64,000 bases of DNA from NCBI RefSeq assembly GCF_048773025.1, contig NC_133566.1, positions 4,067,501 through 4,131,500 on the forward strand, written 5' to 3'. Of this stretch, positions 37,704-50,445 are shown piece after piece. Each line of letters opens with the position of its first letter. The first letter of the stretch is position 1. The notes beneath the pieces were generated by a model. The model was not told the origin of the DNA, searched no databases, and worked only from the letters and a program-made list of their open reading frames with translations. The position numbers and the translations under genes were made by a program. The DNA comes from Camelus bactrianus (taxonomy: Eukaryota > Chordata > Mammalia > Artiodactyla > Camelidae).

Positions 37704-39443
37704 CTAGGAATCAGACTGAGAAATCAGAGTAAAAGTTTCTCCTGCAACACGTTCCCTTTGTGCTAGATGAACGAACGTCTCTCCACATGCTCATTTCTGA
37801 GAGATAAGTGTGTGTGAAAGCCGTCCTTCACCTAGCTTGTTGGGAACACAAAGTTTCTTTTTAGTTGAAAACACCACTCCATACATATATATGGGAATGT
37901 TCTAGCTCCAACTCGGTTTTATAGTGAAAACGGCAGGAACTTCAAACCGGCACTAGGAAACAGACTGAGAAACCAGAGTAAAAGTTTCTCCTGCAACCAG
38001 TTCCCTTTGTGCTAGATGAACGAACGTCTCTCCACATGCTCAGTTCTGAGAGATAAGTGTGGGTGAAAGCCTCCCTTCACCTATCTTGTTGGGAACAGAA
38101 AGATTCTCTTCAGTTGCAAACTCCAATCCATACATATATATGAGGAGGTACATGCTCCAACACGGTTTTACAGTGAAAACTGCAGGAACTTCAAATCGGC
38201 ACTAGGAAACAGACTGAGAAACCAGAGTAAATGTTTCACCTGCAACCCGTTCCCTTTGTGCTAGATGAACGAACGTCTCTCCACATGCTCAGTTCTGAGA
38301 GATAAGTGTGTGTGAAAGCCGTACTTCACTTAGCTAGTTGGGAACACAAAGTTTCTCTTCAGTTGCAAACACCACTCCATACATATATATGGGGAGGTAC
38401 TAGCTCCAACTCGGTTTTACAGTGAAATCTGCAGGAACTTCAAACCGGCACTAGGAAAGAGACTGAGAAACCAGAGTAAAAGTTTCTCCTGCAACTCGTT
38501 CCCTTTGTGCTAGATGAACGAACGTCTCTCCACATGCTCAGTTCTGAGAGATAAGTGTGGGTGAAAGCCTTCCTTCACCTATCTTGTTGGGAACACAAAG
38601 AATCTCTTCAGTTGCCAACTCCAATCCATACATATATATGGGGAGGTACTAGCTCCAACTCGGTTTTACTGTGAAATCTGCAGGAACTTCAAACCGGCAC
38701 TAGGAATCAGACTGAGAAACCAGAGTAAAAGTTTCCCCTGCAACACGTTCCTTTGTGCTAGATGAACGAACGTCTCTCCATATGCTCGGTTCTGAGAGAT
38801 AAGTGTGTGTGAAAGCCGTCCTTCACATAGCTTGTTGGGAACACAAAGTTTCTCTTCAGTTGTAAACTCCACTCCATACATATTATGGGGAGGTACTAGC
38901 TCCAACTCGGTTTTACAGTGAAATCTGCAGGAACTTCAAACCGGCACTAGGAAACAGACTGAGAAACCAGAGTATAAGTTTCTCCTGCAACCCGTTCCCT
39001 TTGTGCTAGATGAAAAACGTCTCTCCACATGCTCGGTTCTGAGAGATAAGTGTGTGTGAAAGCCTTCCTTCACCTAGCTTGTTGGGAACACAAAGATTCT
39101 CTTCAATTGCAAACACCAATCCATACATATATATGAGGAGGTACTAGCTCCAACTCGGTTTTACAGTGAAAACTGCAGGAACTTCAAACCGGCACTAGGA
39201 AACAGACTGAGAAACCAGAGTAAATATTCCTCCTGCAACCCGTTCCCTTTGTGCAAGATGAACGAACGTCTCTCCACATGCTCGGTTCTGAGAGATAAGT
39301 GTGTGTGAAAGCCGTCCTTCACCTAGCTTGTTGGGAACACAAAGTTTCTCTTCATTTGCAAACTCCACTCCATACATATATATGGGGAAGTACTAGCTCA
39401 AACTCTGTTTTACAGTGAAAAATGCAGGAACTTCAAACCGGCA
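37704..39443 (+). repeat. 7-monomer sub-unit S (1,740 bp)
   Basis: S begins at the monomer holding TTTCTTTTTAGTTGAAAAC, GGGAATGTTCTAG and GTTTTATAGTGAAAACGGC and ends with the AAATATTCCTCC monomer. Other marks in order are GGGAACAGAAAG, GTACATGCTCCAACACGG, TAGCTAGTTGGG, AAAGAATCTCTTC and GATGAAAAACG. Further copies begin near 41,930, 46,907 and, outside the zone, about 58,190. The first monomer has ACACCACTCC in some copies and ACTCCACTCC in others. Confidence 0.85.
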
Positions 39444-40439
39444 CTAGGAAACAGACTGAGCAACAAGAGTAAAGATTTCTCCTGCAACCCGTTCCATTTG
39501 TGCTAGATGAACGAACGTCTCTCCACATGCTCAGATCTGAGAGATAAGTGTGTGTGAAAGCCGTCCTTCACCTAGCTTGTTGGGAACACAAAGTTTCTTT
39601 TTAGTTGAAAACTCCACTCCATACATATATATGGGAATGTTCTAGCTCCAACTCGGTTTTATAGTGAAAACGGCAGGAACTTCAAACCGGCACTAGGAAA
39701 CAGACTGAGAAACCAGAGTAAAAGTTTCTCCTGCAACCAGTTCCCTTTGTGCTAGATGAACGAACGTCTCTCCACATGCTCAGTTCTGAGAGATAAGTGT
39801 GGGTGAAAGCCTCCCTTCACCTATCTTGTTGGGAACAGAAAGATTCTCTTCAGTTGCAAACTCCAATCCATACATATATATGAGGAGGTACATGCTCCAA
39901 CACGGTTTTACAGTGAAAACTGCAGGAACTTCAAATCGGCACTAGGAAACAGACTGAGAAACCAGAGTAAATGTTTCACCTGCAACCCGTTCCCTTTGTG
40001 CTAGATGAACGAACGTCTCTCCACATGCTCAGTTCTGAGAGATAAGTGTGTGTGAAAGCCGTACTTCACTTAGCTAGTTGGGAACACAAAGTTTCTCTTC
40101 AGTTGCAAACACCACTCCATACATATATATGGGGAGGTACTAGCTCCAACTCGGTTTTACAGTGAAATCTGCAGGAACTTCAAACCGGCACTAGGAAAGA
40201 GACTGAGAAACCAGAGTAAAAGTTTCTCCTGCAACTCGTTCCCTTTGTGCTAGATGAACGAACGTCTCTCCACATGCTCAGTTCTGAGAGATAAGTGTGG
40301 GTGAAAGCCTTCCTTCACCTATCTTGTTGGGAACACAAAGAATCTCTTCAGTTGCCAACTCCAATCCATACATATATATGGGGAGGTACTAGCTCCAACT
40401 CGGTTTTACAGTGAAATCTGCAGGAACTTCAAACCGGCA
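39444..40439 (+). repeat. 4-monomer derivative of S (996 bp)
   Basis: It has the first three monomers of S and most of the fourth, then jumps back to the GAGCAACAAGAG monomer that starts the next S, skipping three monomers. The joint lies between 40,421 (last base after GAAATCTG, left parent) and 40,446 (before GGAAACAG rather than GGAATCAG). Identical derivatives lie at about 43,674-44,669 and 48,647-49,642. Confidence 0.85.
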
Positions 40440-41242
40440 CTAGGAAACAGACTGAGCAACAAGAGTAAAGATTTCTCCTGCAACCCGTTCCATTTGTGCT
40501 AGATGAACGAACGTCTCTCCACATGCTCAGATCTGAGAGATAAGTGTGTGTGAAAGCCGTCCTTCACCTAGCTTGTTGGGAACACAAAGTTTCTTTTTAG
40601 TTGAAAACTCCACTCCATACATATATATGGGAATGTTCTAGCTCCAACTCGGTTTTATAGTGAAAACGGCAGGAACTTCAAACCGGCACTAGGAAACAGA
40701 CTGAGAAACCAGAGTAAAAGTTTCTCCTGCAACCAGTTCCCTTTGTGCTAGATGAACGAACGTCTCTCCACATGCTCAGTTCTGAGAGATAAGTGTGGGT
40801 GAAAGCCTCCCTTCACCTATCTTGTTGGGAACAGAAAGATTCTCTTCAGTTGCAAACTCCAATCCATACATATATATGAGGAGGTACATGCTCCAACACG
40901 GTTTTACAGTGAAAACTGCAGGAACTTCAAATCGGCACTAGGAAACAGACTGAGAAACCAGAGTAAATGTTTCACCTGCAACCCGTTCCCTTTGTGCTAG
41001 ATGAACGAACGTCTCTCCACATGCTCAGTTCTGAGAGATAAGTGTGTGTGAAAGCCGTACTTCACTTAGCTAGTTGGGAACACAAAGTTTCTCTTCAGTT
41101 GCAAACACCACTCCATACATATATATGGGGAGGTACTAGCTCCAACTCGGTTTTACAGTGAAATCTGCAGGAACTTCAAACCGGCACTAGGAAAGAGACT
41201 GAGAAACCAGAGTAAAAGTTTCTCCTGCAACTCGTTCCCTTT

Positions 41243-44200
41243 GTGCTAGATGAACGAACGTCTCTCCACATGCTCAGTTCTGAGAGATAAGTGTGGGTGA
41301 AAGCCTCCCTTCACCTATCTTGTTGGGAACACAAAGATTCTCTTCAGTTGCAAACTCTACTCCATACATATCTATGAGGAGGTACTAGCTCCAACTCGGT
41401 TTTACAGTGAAAACTGCAGGAACTTCAAACTGGCACTAGGAATCAGAGTGAGAAATCAGAGTAAAAGTTTCTCCTGCAACACTTTCCCTTTGTGGTAGAT
41501 GAACGAACGTCTCTCCATATGCTCAGTTCTGAGAGATAACTGTGTGTGAAAGCCGTCCTTCACCTAGCTTGTTGGGAACACATAGTTTCTCTTCAATTGC
41601 AAACTCCAATCAATACATATATATGGGGAGGTACTAGCTCCAACTCGGTTTTACAGTGAAATCTGCAGGAACTTCAAACCGGCACTAGGAAAGAGACTGA
41701 GAAACCAGAGTAAAAGTTTCTCCTGCAACTCGTTCCCTTTGTGCTAGATGAACGAACGTCTCTCCACATGCTCAGTTCTGAGAGATAAGTGTGTGTGAAA
41801 GCCTTTCTTCACGTATCTTGTTGGGAACACAAAGATTCTCTTCAGTTGCCAACTCCAATCCATACATATATATGAGGAGGTACTAGCTCCACCTCGGTTT
41901 TACAGTGAAAGCTGCAGGAACTTCAAACCGGCACTAGTAAACAGACTGAGAAACCACAGTAAAAGTTTCACCTGCAACCCGTTCCCTTTGTGCTAGATGA
42001 ACGAACGTCACTGCACATGCTCAGTTCTGAGAGATAAGTGTGTGTGAAAGCCGTCCTTCACCTAGCTTGTTGGGAACACAAAGTTTCTTTTTAGTTGAAA
42101 ACACCACTCCATACATATATATGGGAATGTTCTAGCTCCAACTCGGTTTTATAGTGAAAACGGCAGGAACTTCAAACCGGCACTAGGAAACAGACTGAGA
42201 AACCAGAGTAAAAGTTTCTCCTGCAACCAGTTCCCTTTGTGCTAGATGAACGAACGTCTCTCCACATGCTCAGTTCTGAGAGATAAGTGTGGGTGAAAGC
42301 CTCCCTTCACCTATCTTGTTGGGAACAGAAAGATTCTCTTCAGTTGCAAACTCCAATCCATACATATATATGAGGAGGTACATGCTCCAACACGGTTTTA
42401 CAGTGAAAACTGCAGGAACTTCAAATCGGCACTAGGAAACAGACTGAGAAACCAGAGTAAATGTTTCACCTGCAACCCGTTCCCTTTGTGCTAGATGAAC
42501 GAACGTCTCTCCACATGCTCAGTTCTGAGAGATAAGTGTGTGTGAAAGCCGTACTTCACTTAGCTAGTTGGGAACACAAAGTTTCTCTTCAGTTGCAAAC
42601 ACCACTCCATACATATATATGGGGAGGTACTAGCTCCAACTCGGTTTTACAGTGAAATCTGCAGGAACTTCAAACCGGCACTAGGAAAGAGACTGAGAAA
42701 CCAGAGTAAAAGTTTCTCCTGCAACTCGTTCCCTTTGTGCTAGATGAACGAACGTCTCTCCACATGCTCAGTTCTGAGAGATAAGTGTGGGTGAAAGCCT
42801 TCCTTCACCTATCTTGTTGGGAACACAAAGAATCTCTTCAGTTGCCAACTCCAATCCATACATATATATGAGGAGGTACTAGCTCCAACTCGGTTTTACT
42901 GTGAAATCTGCAGGAACTTCAAACCGGCACTAGGAATCAGACTGAGAAACCAGAGTAAAAGTTTCCCCTGCAACACGTTCCTTTGTGCTAGATGAACGAA
43001 CGTCTCTCCATATGCTCGGTTCTGAGAGATAAGTGTGTGTGAAAGCCGTCCTTCACATAGCTTGTTGGGAACACAAAGTTTCTCTTCAGTTGTAAACTCC
43101 ACTCCATACATATTATGGGGAGGTACTAGCTCCAACTCGGTTTTACAGTGAAATCTGCAGGAACTTCAAACCGGCACTAGGAAACAGACTGAGAAACCAG
43201 AGTATAAGTTTCTCCTGCAACCCGTTCCCTTTGTGCTAGATGAAAAACGTCTCTCCACATGCTCGGTTCTGAGAGATAAGTGTGTGTGAAAGCCTTCCTT
43301 CACCTAGCTTGTTGGGAACACAAAGATTCTCTTCAATTGCAAACACCAATCCATACATATATATGAGGAGGTACTAGCTCCAACTCGGTTTTACAGTGAA
43401 AACTGCAGGAACTTCAAACCGGCACTAGGAAACAGACTGAGAAACCAGAGTAAATATTCCTCCTGCAACCCGTTCCCTTTGTGCAAGATGAACGAACGTC
43501 TCTCCACATGCTCGGTTCTGAGAGATAAGTGTGTGTGAAAGCCGTCCTTCACCTAGCTTGTTGGGAACACAAAGTTTCTCTTCATTTGCAAACTCCACTC
43601 CATACATATATATGGGGAAGTACTAGCTCAAACTCTGTTTTACAGTGAAAAATGCAGGAACTTCAAACCGGCACTAGGAAACAGACTGAGCAACAAGAGT
43701 AAAGATTTCTCCTGCAACCCGTTCCATTTGTGCTAGATGAACGAACGTCTCTCCACATGCTCAGATCTGAGAGATAAGTGTGTGTGAAAGCCGTCCTTCA
43801 CCTAGCTTGTTGGGAACACAAAGTTTCTTTTTAGTTGAAAACTCCACTCCATACATATATATGGGAATGTTCTAGCTCCAACTCGGTTTTATAGTGAAAA
43901 CGGCAGGAACTTCAAACCGGCACTAGGAAACAGACTGAGAAACCAGAGTAAAAGTTTCTCCTGCAACCAGTTCCCTTTGTGCTAGATGAACGAACGTCTC
44001 TCCACATGCTCAGTTCTGAGAGATAAGTGTGGGTGAAAGCCTCCCTTCACCTATCTTGTTGGGAACAGAAAGATTCTCTTCAGTTGCAAACTCCAATCCA
44101 TACATATATATGAGGAGGTACATGCTCCAACACGGTTTTACAGTGAAAACTGCAGGAACTTCAAATCGGCACTAGGAAACAGACTGAGAAACCAGAGTAA

Positions 44201-45472
44201 ATGTTTCACCTGCAACCCGTTCCCTTTGTGCTAGATGAACGAACGTCTCTCCACATGCTCAGTTCTGAGAGATAAGTGTGTGTGAAAGCCGTACTTCACT
44301 TAGCTAGTTGGGAACACAAAGTTTCTCTTCAGTTGCAAACACCACTCCATACATATATATGGGGAGGTACTAGCTCCAACTCGGTTTTACAGTGAAATCT
44401 GCAGGAACTTCAAACCGGCACTAGGAAAGAGACTGAGAAACCAGAGTAAAAGTTTCTCCTGCAACTCGTTCCCTTTGTGCTAGATGAACGAACGTCTCTC
44501 CACATGCTCAGTTCTGAGAGATAAGTGTGGGTGAAAGCCTTCCTTCACCTATCTTGTTGGGAACACAAAGAATCTCTTCAGTTGCCAACTCCAATCCATA
44601 CATATATATGGGGAGGTACTAGCTCCAACTCGGTTTTACAGTGAAATCTGCAGGAACTTCAAACCGGCACTAGGAAACAGACTGAGCAACAAGAGTAAAG
44701 ATTTCTCCTGCAACCCGTTCCATTTGTGCTAGATGAACGAACGTCTCTCCACATGCTCAGATCTGAGAGATAAGTGTGTGTGAAAGCCGTCCTTCACCTA
44801 GCTTGTTGGGAACACAAAGTTTCTTTTTAGTTGAAAACTCCACTCCATACATATATATGGGAATGTTCTAGCTCCAACTCGGTTTTATAGTGAAAACGGC
44901 AGGAACTTCAAACCGGCACTAGGAAACAGACTGAGAAACCAGAGTAAAAGTTTCTCCTGCAACCAGTTCCCTTTGTGCTAGATGAACGAACGTCTCTCCA
45001 CATGCTCAGTTCTGAGAGATAAGTGTGGGTGAAAGCCTCCCTTCACCTATCTTGTTGGGAACAGAAAGATTCTCTTCAGTTGCAAACTCCAATCCATACA
45101 TATATATGAGGAGGTACATGCTCCAACACGGTTTTACAGTGAAAACTGCAGGAACTTCAAATCGGCACTAGGAAACAGACTGAGAAACCAGAGTAAATGT
45201 TTCACCTGCAACCCGTTCCCTTTGTGCTAGATGAACGAACGTCTCTCCACATGCTCAGTTCTGAGAGATAAGTGTGTGTGAAAGCCGTACTTCACTTAGC
45301 TAGTTGGGAACACAAAGTTTCTCTTCAGTTGCAAACACCACTCCATACATATATATGGGGAGGTACTAGCTCCAACTCGGTTTTACAGTGAAATCTGCAG
45401 GAACTTCAAACCGGCACTAGGAAAGAGACTGAGAAACCAGAGTAAAAGTTTCTCCTGCAACTCGTTCCCTTT
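41243..45472 (+). repeat. Zone-4 HOR unit U2, 17 monomers (4,230 bp)
   Basis: It has the same order as U1 but three monomers (743 bp) are missing. The joint lies between 42,025 and 42,088, where the sequence changes from the CGTCACTGCACATG monomer to the TTTCTTTTTAGTTG monomer in perfect repeat register. Private changes not shared by U1 and U3 include GCTCAGTTCTG near 41,522, GTGTGTGAAAGCC near 41,795 and CATATATATGAGG near 42,870. Confidence 0.9.
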
Positions 45473-48400
45473 GTGCTAGATGAACGAACGTCTCTCCACA
45501 TGCTCAGTTCTGAGAGATAAGTGTGGGTGAAAGCCTCCCTTCACCTATCTTGTTGGGAACACAAAGATTCTCTTCAGTTGCAAACTCTACTCCATACATA
45601 TCTATGAGGAGGTACTAGCTCCAACTCGGTTTTACAGTGAAAACTGCAGGAACTTCAAACTGGCACTAGGAATCAGAGTGAGAAATCAGAGTAAAAGTTT
45701 CTCCTGCAACACTTTCCCTTTGTGGTAGATGAACGAACGTCTCTCCATATGCTCGATTCTGAGAGATAACTGTGTGTGAAAGCCGTCCTTCACCTAGCTT
45801 GTTGGGAACACATAGTTTCTCTTCAATTGCAAACTCCAATCAATACATATATATGGGGAGGTACTAGCTCCAACTCGGTTTTACAGTGAAATCTGCAGGA
45901 ACTTCAAACCGGCACTAGGAAAGAGACTGAGAAACCAGAGTAAAAGTTTCTCCTGCAACTCGTTCCCTTTGTGCTAGATGAACGAACGTCTCTCCACATG
46001 CTCAGTTCTGAGAGATAAGTGTGGGTGAAAGCCTTTCTTCACGTATCTTGTTGGGAACACAAAGATTCTCTTCAGTTGCCAACTCCAATCCATACATATA
46101 TATGAGGAGGTACTAGCTCCACCTCGGTTTTACAGTGAAAGCTGCAGGAACTTCAAACCGGCACTAGTAAACAGACTGAGAAACCACAGTAAAAGTTTCA
46201 CCTGCAACCCGTTCCCTTTGTGCTAGATGAACGAACGTCACTGCACATGCTCAGTTCTGAGAGATAAGTGTGTGTGAAAGCCGTCCTTCACCTAGCTTGT
46301 TGGGAACACAAAGTTTCTCTTCAATTGCAAACTCCACTCCATACATATATATGGGGAGGTACTAGCTCCAACTCGGTTTTACAGTGAAATCTGCAGGAAC
46401 TTCAAACCCGCACTAGGAAACAGACTGAGAAACCAGAGTAATAGTTTCTCCTGCAACACGTTCCCTTTGTGCTAGATGAACGAACGTCTCTCCATAAGCT
46501 CGGTTCTGAGAGATAAGTGTGTGAAACCGTCCTTCACATAGCTTGTTGGGAACACAAAGTTTCTCTTTAGTTGTAAACTCCACTCCATACATATTATGGG
46601 GAGGTACTAGCTCCAACTCGGTTTTACAGTGAAATCTGCAGGAACTTCATACCGGCACTAGGAAACAGACTGAGAAACCAGAGTATCAGTTTCTCCTGCA
46701 ACCCGTTCCCTTTGTGCTAGATGAAAGAACGTCTCTCCACATGCTCGGTTCTGAGAGATAAGTGTGTGTGAAAGCCTTCCTTCATCTAGCTTGTTGGGAA
46801 CACAAAGATTCTCTTCAGTTGCAAACTCTACTCCATACATATCTATGAGGAGGTACTAGCTCCAACTCGCTTTTACAGTGAAAACTGCAGGATCTTCAAA
46901 CTGGCACTAGGAATCAGACTGAGAAATCAGAGTAAAAGTTTCTCCTGCAACACGTTCCCTTTGTGCTAGATGAACGAACGTCTCTCCACATGCTCATTTC
47001 TGAGAGATAAGTGTGTGTGAAAGCCGTCCTTCACCTAGCTTGTTGGGAACACAAAGTTTCTTTTTAGTTGAAAACACCACTCCATACATATATATGGGAA
47101 TGTTCTAGCTCCAACTCGGTTTTATAGTGAAAACGGCAGGAACTTCAAACCGGCACTAGGAAACAGACTGAGAAACCAGAGTAAAAGTTTCTCCTGCAAC
47201 CAGTTCCCTTTGTGCTAGATGAACGAACGTCTCTCCACATGCTCAGTTCTGAGAGATAAGTGTGGGTGAAAGCCTCCCTTCACCTATCTTGTTGGGAACA
47301 GAAAGATTCTCTTCAGTTGCAAACTCCAATCCATACATATATATGAGGAGGTACATGCTCCAACACGGTTTTACAGTGAAAACTGCAGGAACTTCAAATC
47401 GGCACTAGGAAACAGACTGAGAAACCAGAGTAAATGTTTCACCTGCAACCCGTTCCCTTTGTGCTAGATGAACGAACGTCTCTCCACATGCTCAGTTCTG
47501 AGAGATAAGTGTGTGTGAAAGCCGTACTTCACTTAGCTAGTTGGGAACACAAAGTTTCTCTTCAGTTGCAAACACCACTCCATACATATATATGGGGAGG
47601 TACTAGCTCCAACTCGGTTTTACAGTGAAATCTGCAGGAACTTCAAACCGGCACTAGGAAAGAGACTGAGAAACCAGAGTAAAAGTTTCTCCTGCAACTC
47701 GTTCCCTTTGTGCTAGATGAACGAACGTCTCTCCACATGCTCAGTTCTGAGAGATAAGTGTGGGTGAAAGCCTTCCTTCACCTATCTTGTTGGGAACACA
47801 AAGAATCTCTTCAGTTGCCAACTCCAATCCATACATATATATGGGGAGGTACTAGCTCCAACTCGGTTTTACTGTGAAATCTGCAGGAACTTCAAACCGG
47901 CACTAGGAATCAGACTGAGAAACCAGAGTAAAAGTTTCCCCTGCAACACGTTCCTTTGTGCTAGATGAACGAACGTCTCTCCATATGCTCGGTTCTGAGA
48001 GATAAGTGTGTGTGAAAGCCGTCCTTCACATAGCTTGTTGGGAACACAAAGTTTCTCTTCAGTTGTAAACTCCACTCCATACATATTATGGGGAGGTACT
48101 AGCTCCAACTCGGTTTTACAGTGAAATCTGCAGGAACTTCAAACCGGCACTAGGAAACAGACTGAGAAACCAGAGTATAAGTTTCTCCTGCAACCCGTTC
48201 CCTTTGTGCTAGATGAAAAACGTCTCTCCACATGCTCGGTTCTGAGAGATAAGTGTGTGTGAAAGCCTTCCTTCACCTAGCTTGTTGGGAACACAAAGAT
48301 TCTCTTCAATTGCAAACACCAATCCATACATATATATGAGGAGGTACTAGCTCCAACTCGGTTTTACAGTGAAAACTGCAGGAACTTCAAACCGGCACTA

Positions 48401-50445
48401 GGAAACAGACTGAGAAACCAGAGTAAATATTCCTCCTGCAACCCGTTCCCTTTGTGCAAGATGAACGAACGTCTCTCCACATGCTCGGTTCTGAGAGATA
48501 AGTGTGTGTGAAAGCCGTCCTTCACCTAGCTTGTTGGGAACACAAAGTTTCTCTTCATTTGCAAACTCCACTCCATACATATATATGGGGAAGTACTAGC
48601 TCAAACTCTGTTTTACAGTGAAAAATGCAGGAACTTCAAACCGGCACTAGGAAACAGACTGAGCAACAAGAGTAAAGATTTCTCCTGCAACCCGTTCCAT
48701 TTGTGCTAGATGAACGAACGTCTCTCCACATGCTCAGATCTGAGAGATAAGTGTGTGTGAAAGCCGTCCTTCACCTAGCTTGTTGGGAACACAAAGTTTC
48801 TTTTTAGTTGAAAACTCCACTCCATACATATATATGGGAATGTTCTAGCTCCAACTCGGTTTTATAGTGAAAACGGCAGGAACTTCAAACCGGCACTAGG
48901 AAACAGACTGAGAAACCAGAGTAAAAGTTTCTCCTGCAACCAGTTCCCTTTGTGCTAGATGAACGAACGTCTCTCCACATGCTCAGTTCTGAGAGATAAG
49001 TGTGGGTGAAAGCCTCCCTTCACCTATCTTGTTGGGAACAGAAAGATTCTCTTCAGTTGCAAACTCCAATCCATACATATATATGAGGAGGTACATGCTC
49101 CAACACGGTTTTACAGTGAAAACTGCAGGAACTTCAAATCGGCACTAGGAAACAGACTGAGAAACCAGAGTAAATGTTTCACCTGCAACCCGTTCCCTTT
49201 GTGCTAGATGAACGAACGTCTCTCCACATGCTCAGTTCTGAGAGATAAGTGTGTGTGAAAGCCGTACTTCACTTAGCTAGTTGGGAACACAAAGTTTCTC
49301 TTCAGTTGCAAACACCACTCCATACATATATATGGGGAGGTACTAGCTCCAACTCGGTTTTACAGTGAAATCTGCAGGAACTTCAAACCGGCACTAGGAA
49401 AGAGACTGAGAAACCAGAGTAAAAGTTTCTCCTGCAACTCGTTCCCTTTGTGCTAGATGAACGAACGTCTCTCCACATGCTCAGTTCTGAGAGATAAGTG
49501 TGGGTGAAAGCCTTCCTTCACCTATCTTGTTGGGAACACAAAGAATCTCTTCAGTTGCCAACTCCAATCCATACATATATATGGGGAGGTACTAGCTCCA
49601 ACTCGGTTTTACAGTGAAATCTGCAGGAACTTCAAACCGGCACTAGGAAACAGACTGAGCAACAAGAGTAAAGATTTCTCCTGCAACCCGTTCCATTTGT
49701 GCTAGATGAACGAACGTCTCTCCACATGCTCAGATCTGAGAGATAAGTGTGTGTGAAAGCCGTCCTTCACCTAGCTTGTTGGGAACACAAAGTTTCTTTT
49801 TAGTTGAAAACTCCACTCCATACATATATATGGGAATGTTCTAGCTCCAACTCGGTTTTATAGTGAAAACGGCAGGAACTTCAAACCGGCACTAGGAAAC
49901 AGACTGAGAAACCAGAGTAAAAGTTTCTCCTGCAACCAGTTCCCTTTGTGCTAGATGAACGAACGTCTCTCCACATGCTCAGTTCTGAGAGATAAGTGTG
50001 GGTGAAAGCCTCCCTTCACCTATCTTGTTGGGAACAGAAAGATTCTCTTCAGTTGCAAACTCCAATCCATACATATATATGAGGAGGTACATGCTCCAAC
50101 ACGGTTTTACAGTGAAAACTGCAGGAACTTCAAATCGGCACTAGGAAACAGACTGAGAAACCAGAGTAAATGTTTCACCTGCAACCCGTTCCCTTTGTGC
50201 TAGATGAACGAACGTCTCTCCACATGCTCAGTTCTGAGAGATAAGTGTGTGTGAAAGCCGTACTTCACTTAGCTAGTTGGGAACACAAAGTTTCTCTTCA
50301 GTTGCAAACACCACTCCATACATATATATGGGGAGGTACTAGCTCCAACTCGGTTTTACAGTGAAATCTGCAGGAACTTCAAACCGGCACTAGGAAAGAG
50401 ACTGAGAAACCAGAGTAAAAGTTTCTCCTGCAACTCGTTCCCTTT
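45473..50445 (+). repeat. Zone-4 HOR unit U3, 20 monomers (~4,973 bp)
   Basis: It is the near-perfect repeat of U1 at a 9,202-9,203-bp shift and keeps the three monomers that U2 lacks. By eye it shares all the rare marks of U1, so U1 and U3 are closer to each other than either is to the U2 lying between them. Confidence 0.9.

Larger units (their letters stand above)
36270..41242 (+). repeat. Zone-4 HOR unit U1, 20 monomers (~4,973 bp)
   Basis: It contains, in order, three to four monomers with CTATGAGGAG, GAGTGAGAAATC and CACATAGTTTCTC marks; the CGTCACTGCACATG monomer; three monomers absent from U2; the 7-mer S; its 4-monomer derivative; and a further start of S. Compared with 45,473-50,445 I found one difference by eye, a 1-bp deletion near 36,409. 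Unit borders are set where copies diverge from flanking sequence and are therefore conventional. Confidence 0.9.

Noticed and set aside
36270-50445. Zone 4 as an assembly artefact (false duplication)
   Set aside because: U2 lies between U1 and U3 with private substitutions and its own deletion, and S copies occur outside the zone, so simple duplication of a contig does not explain it. Read-level confirmation is still needed, and only a partial artefact remains possible.
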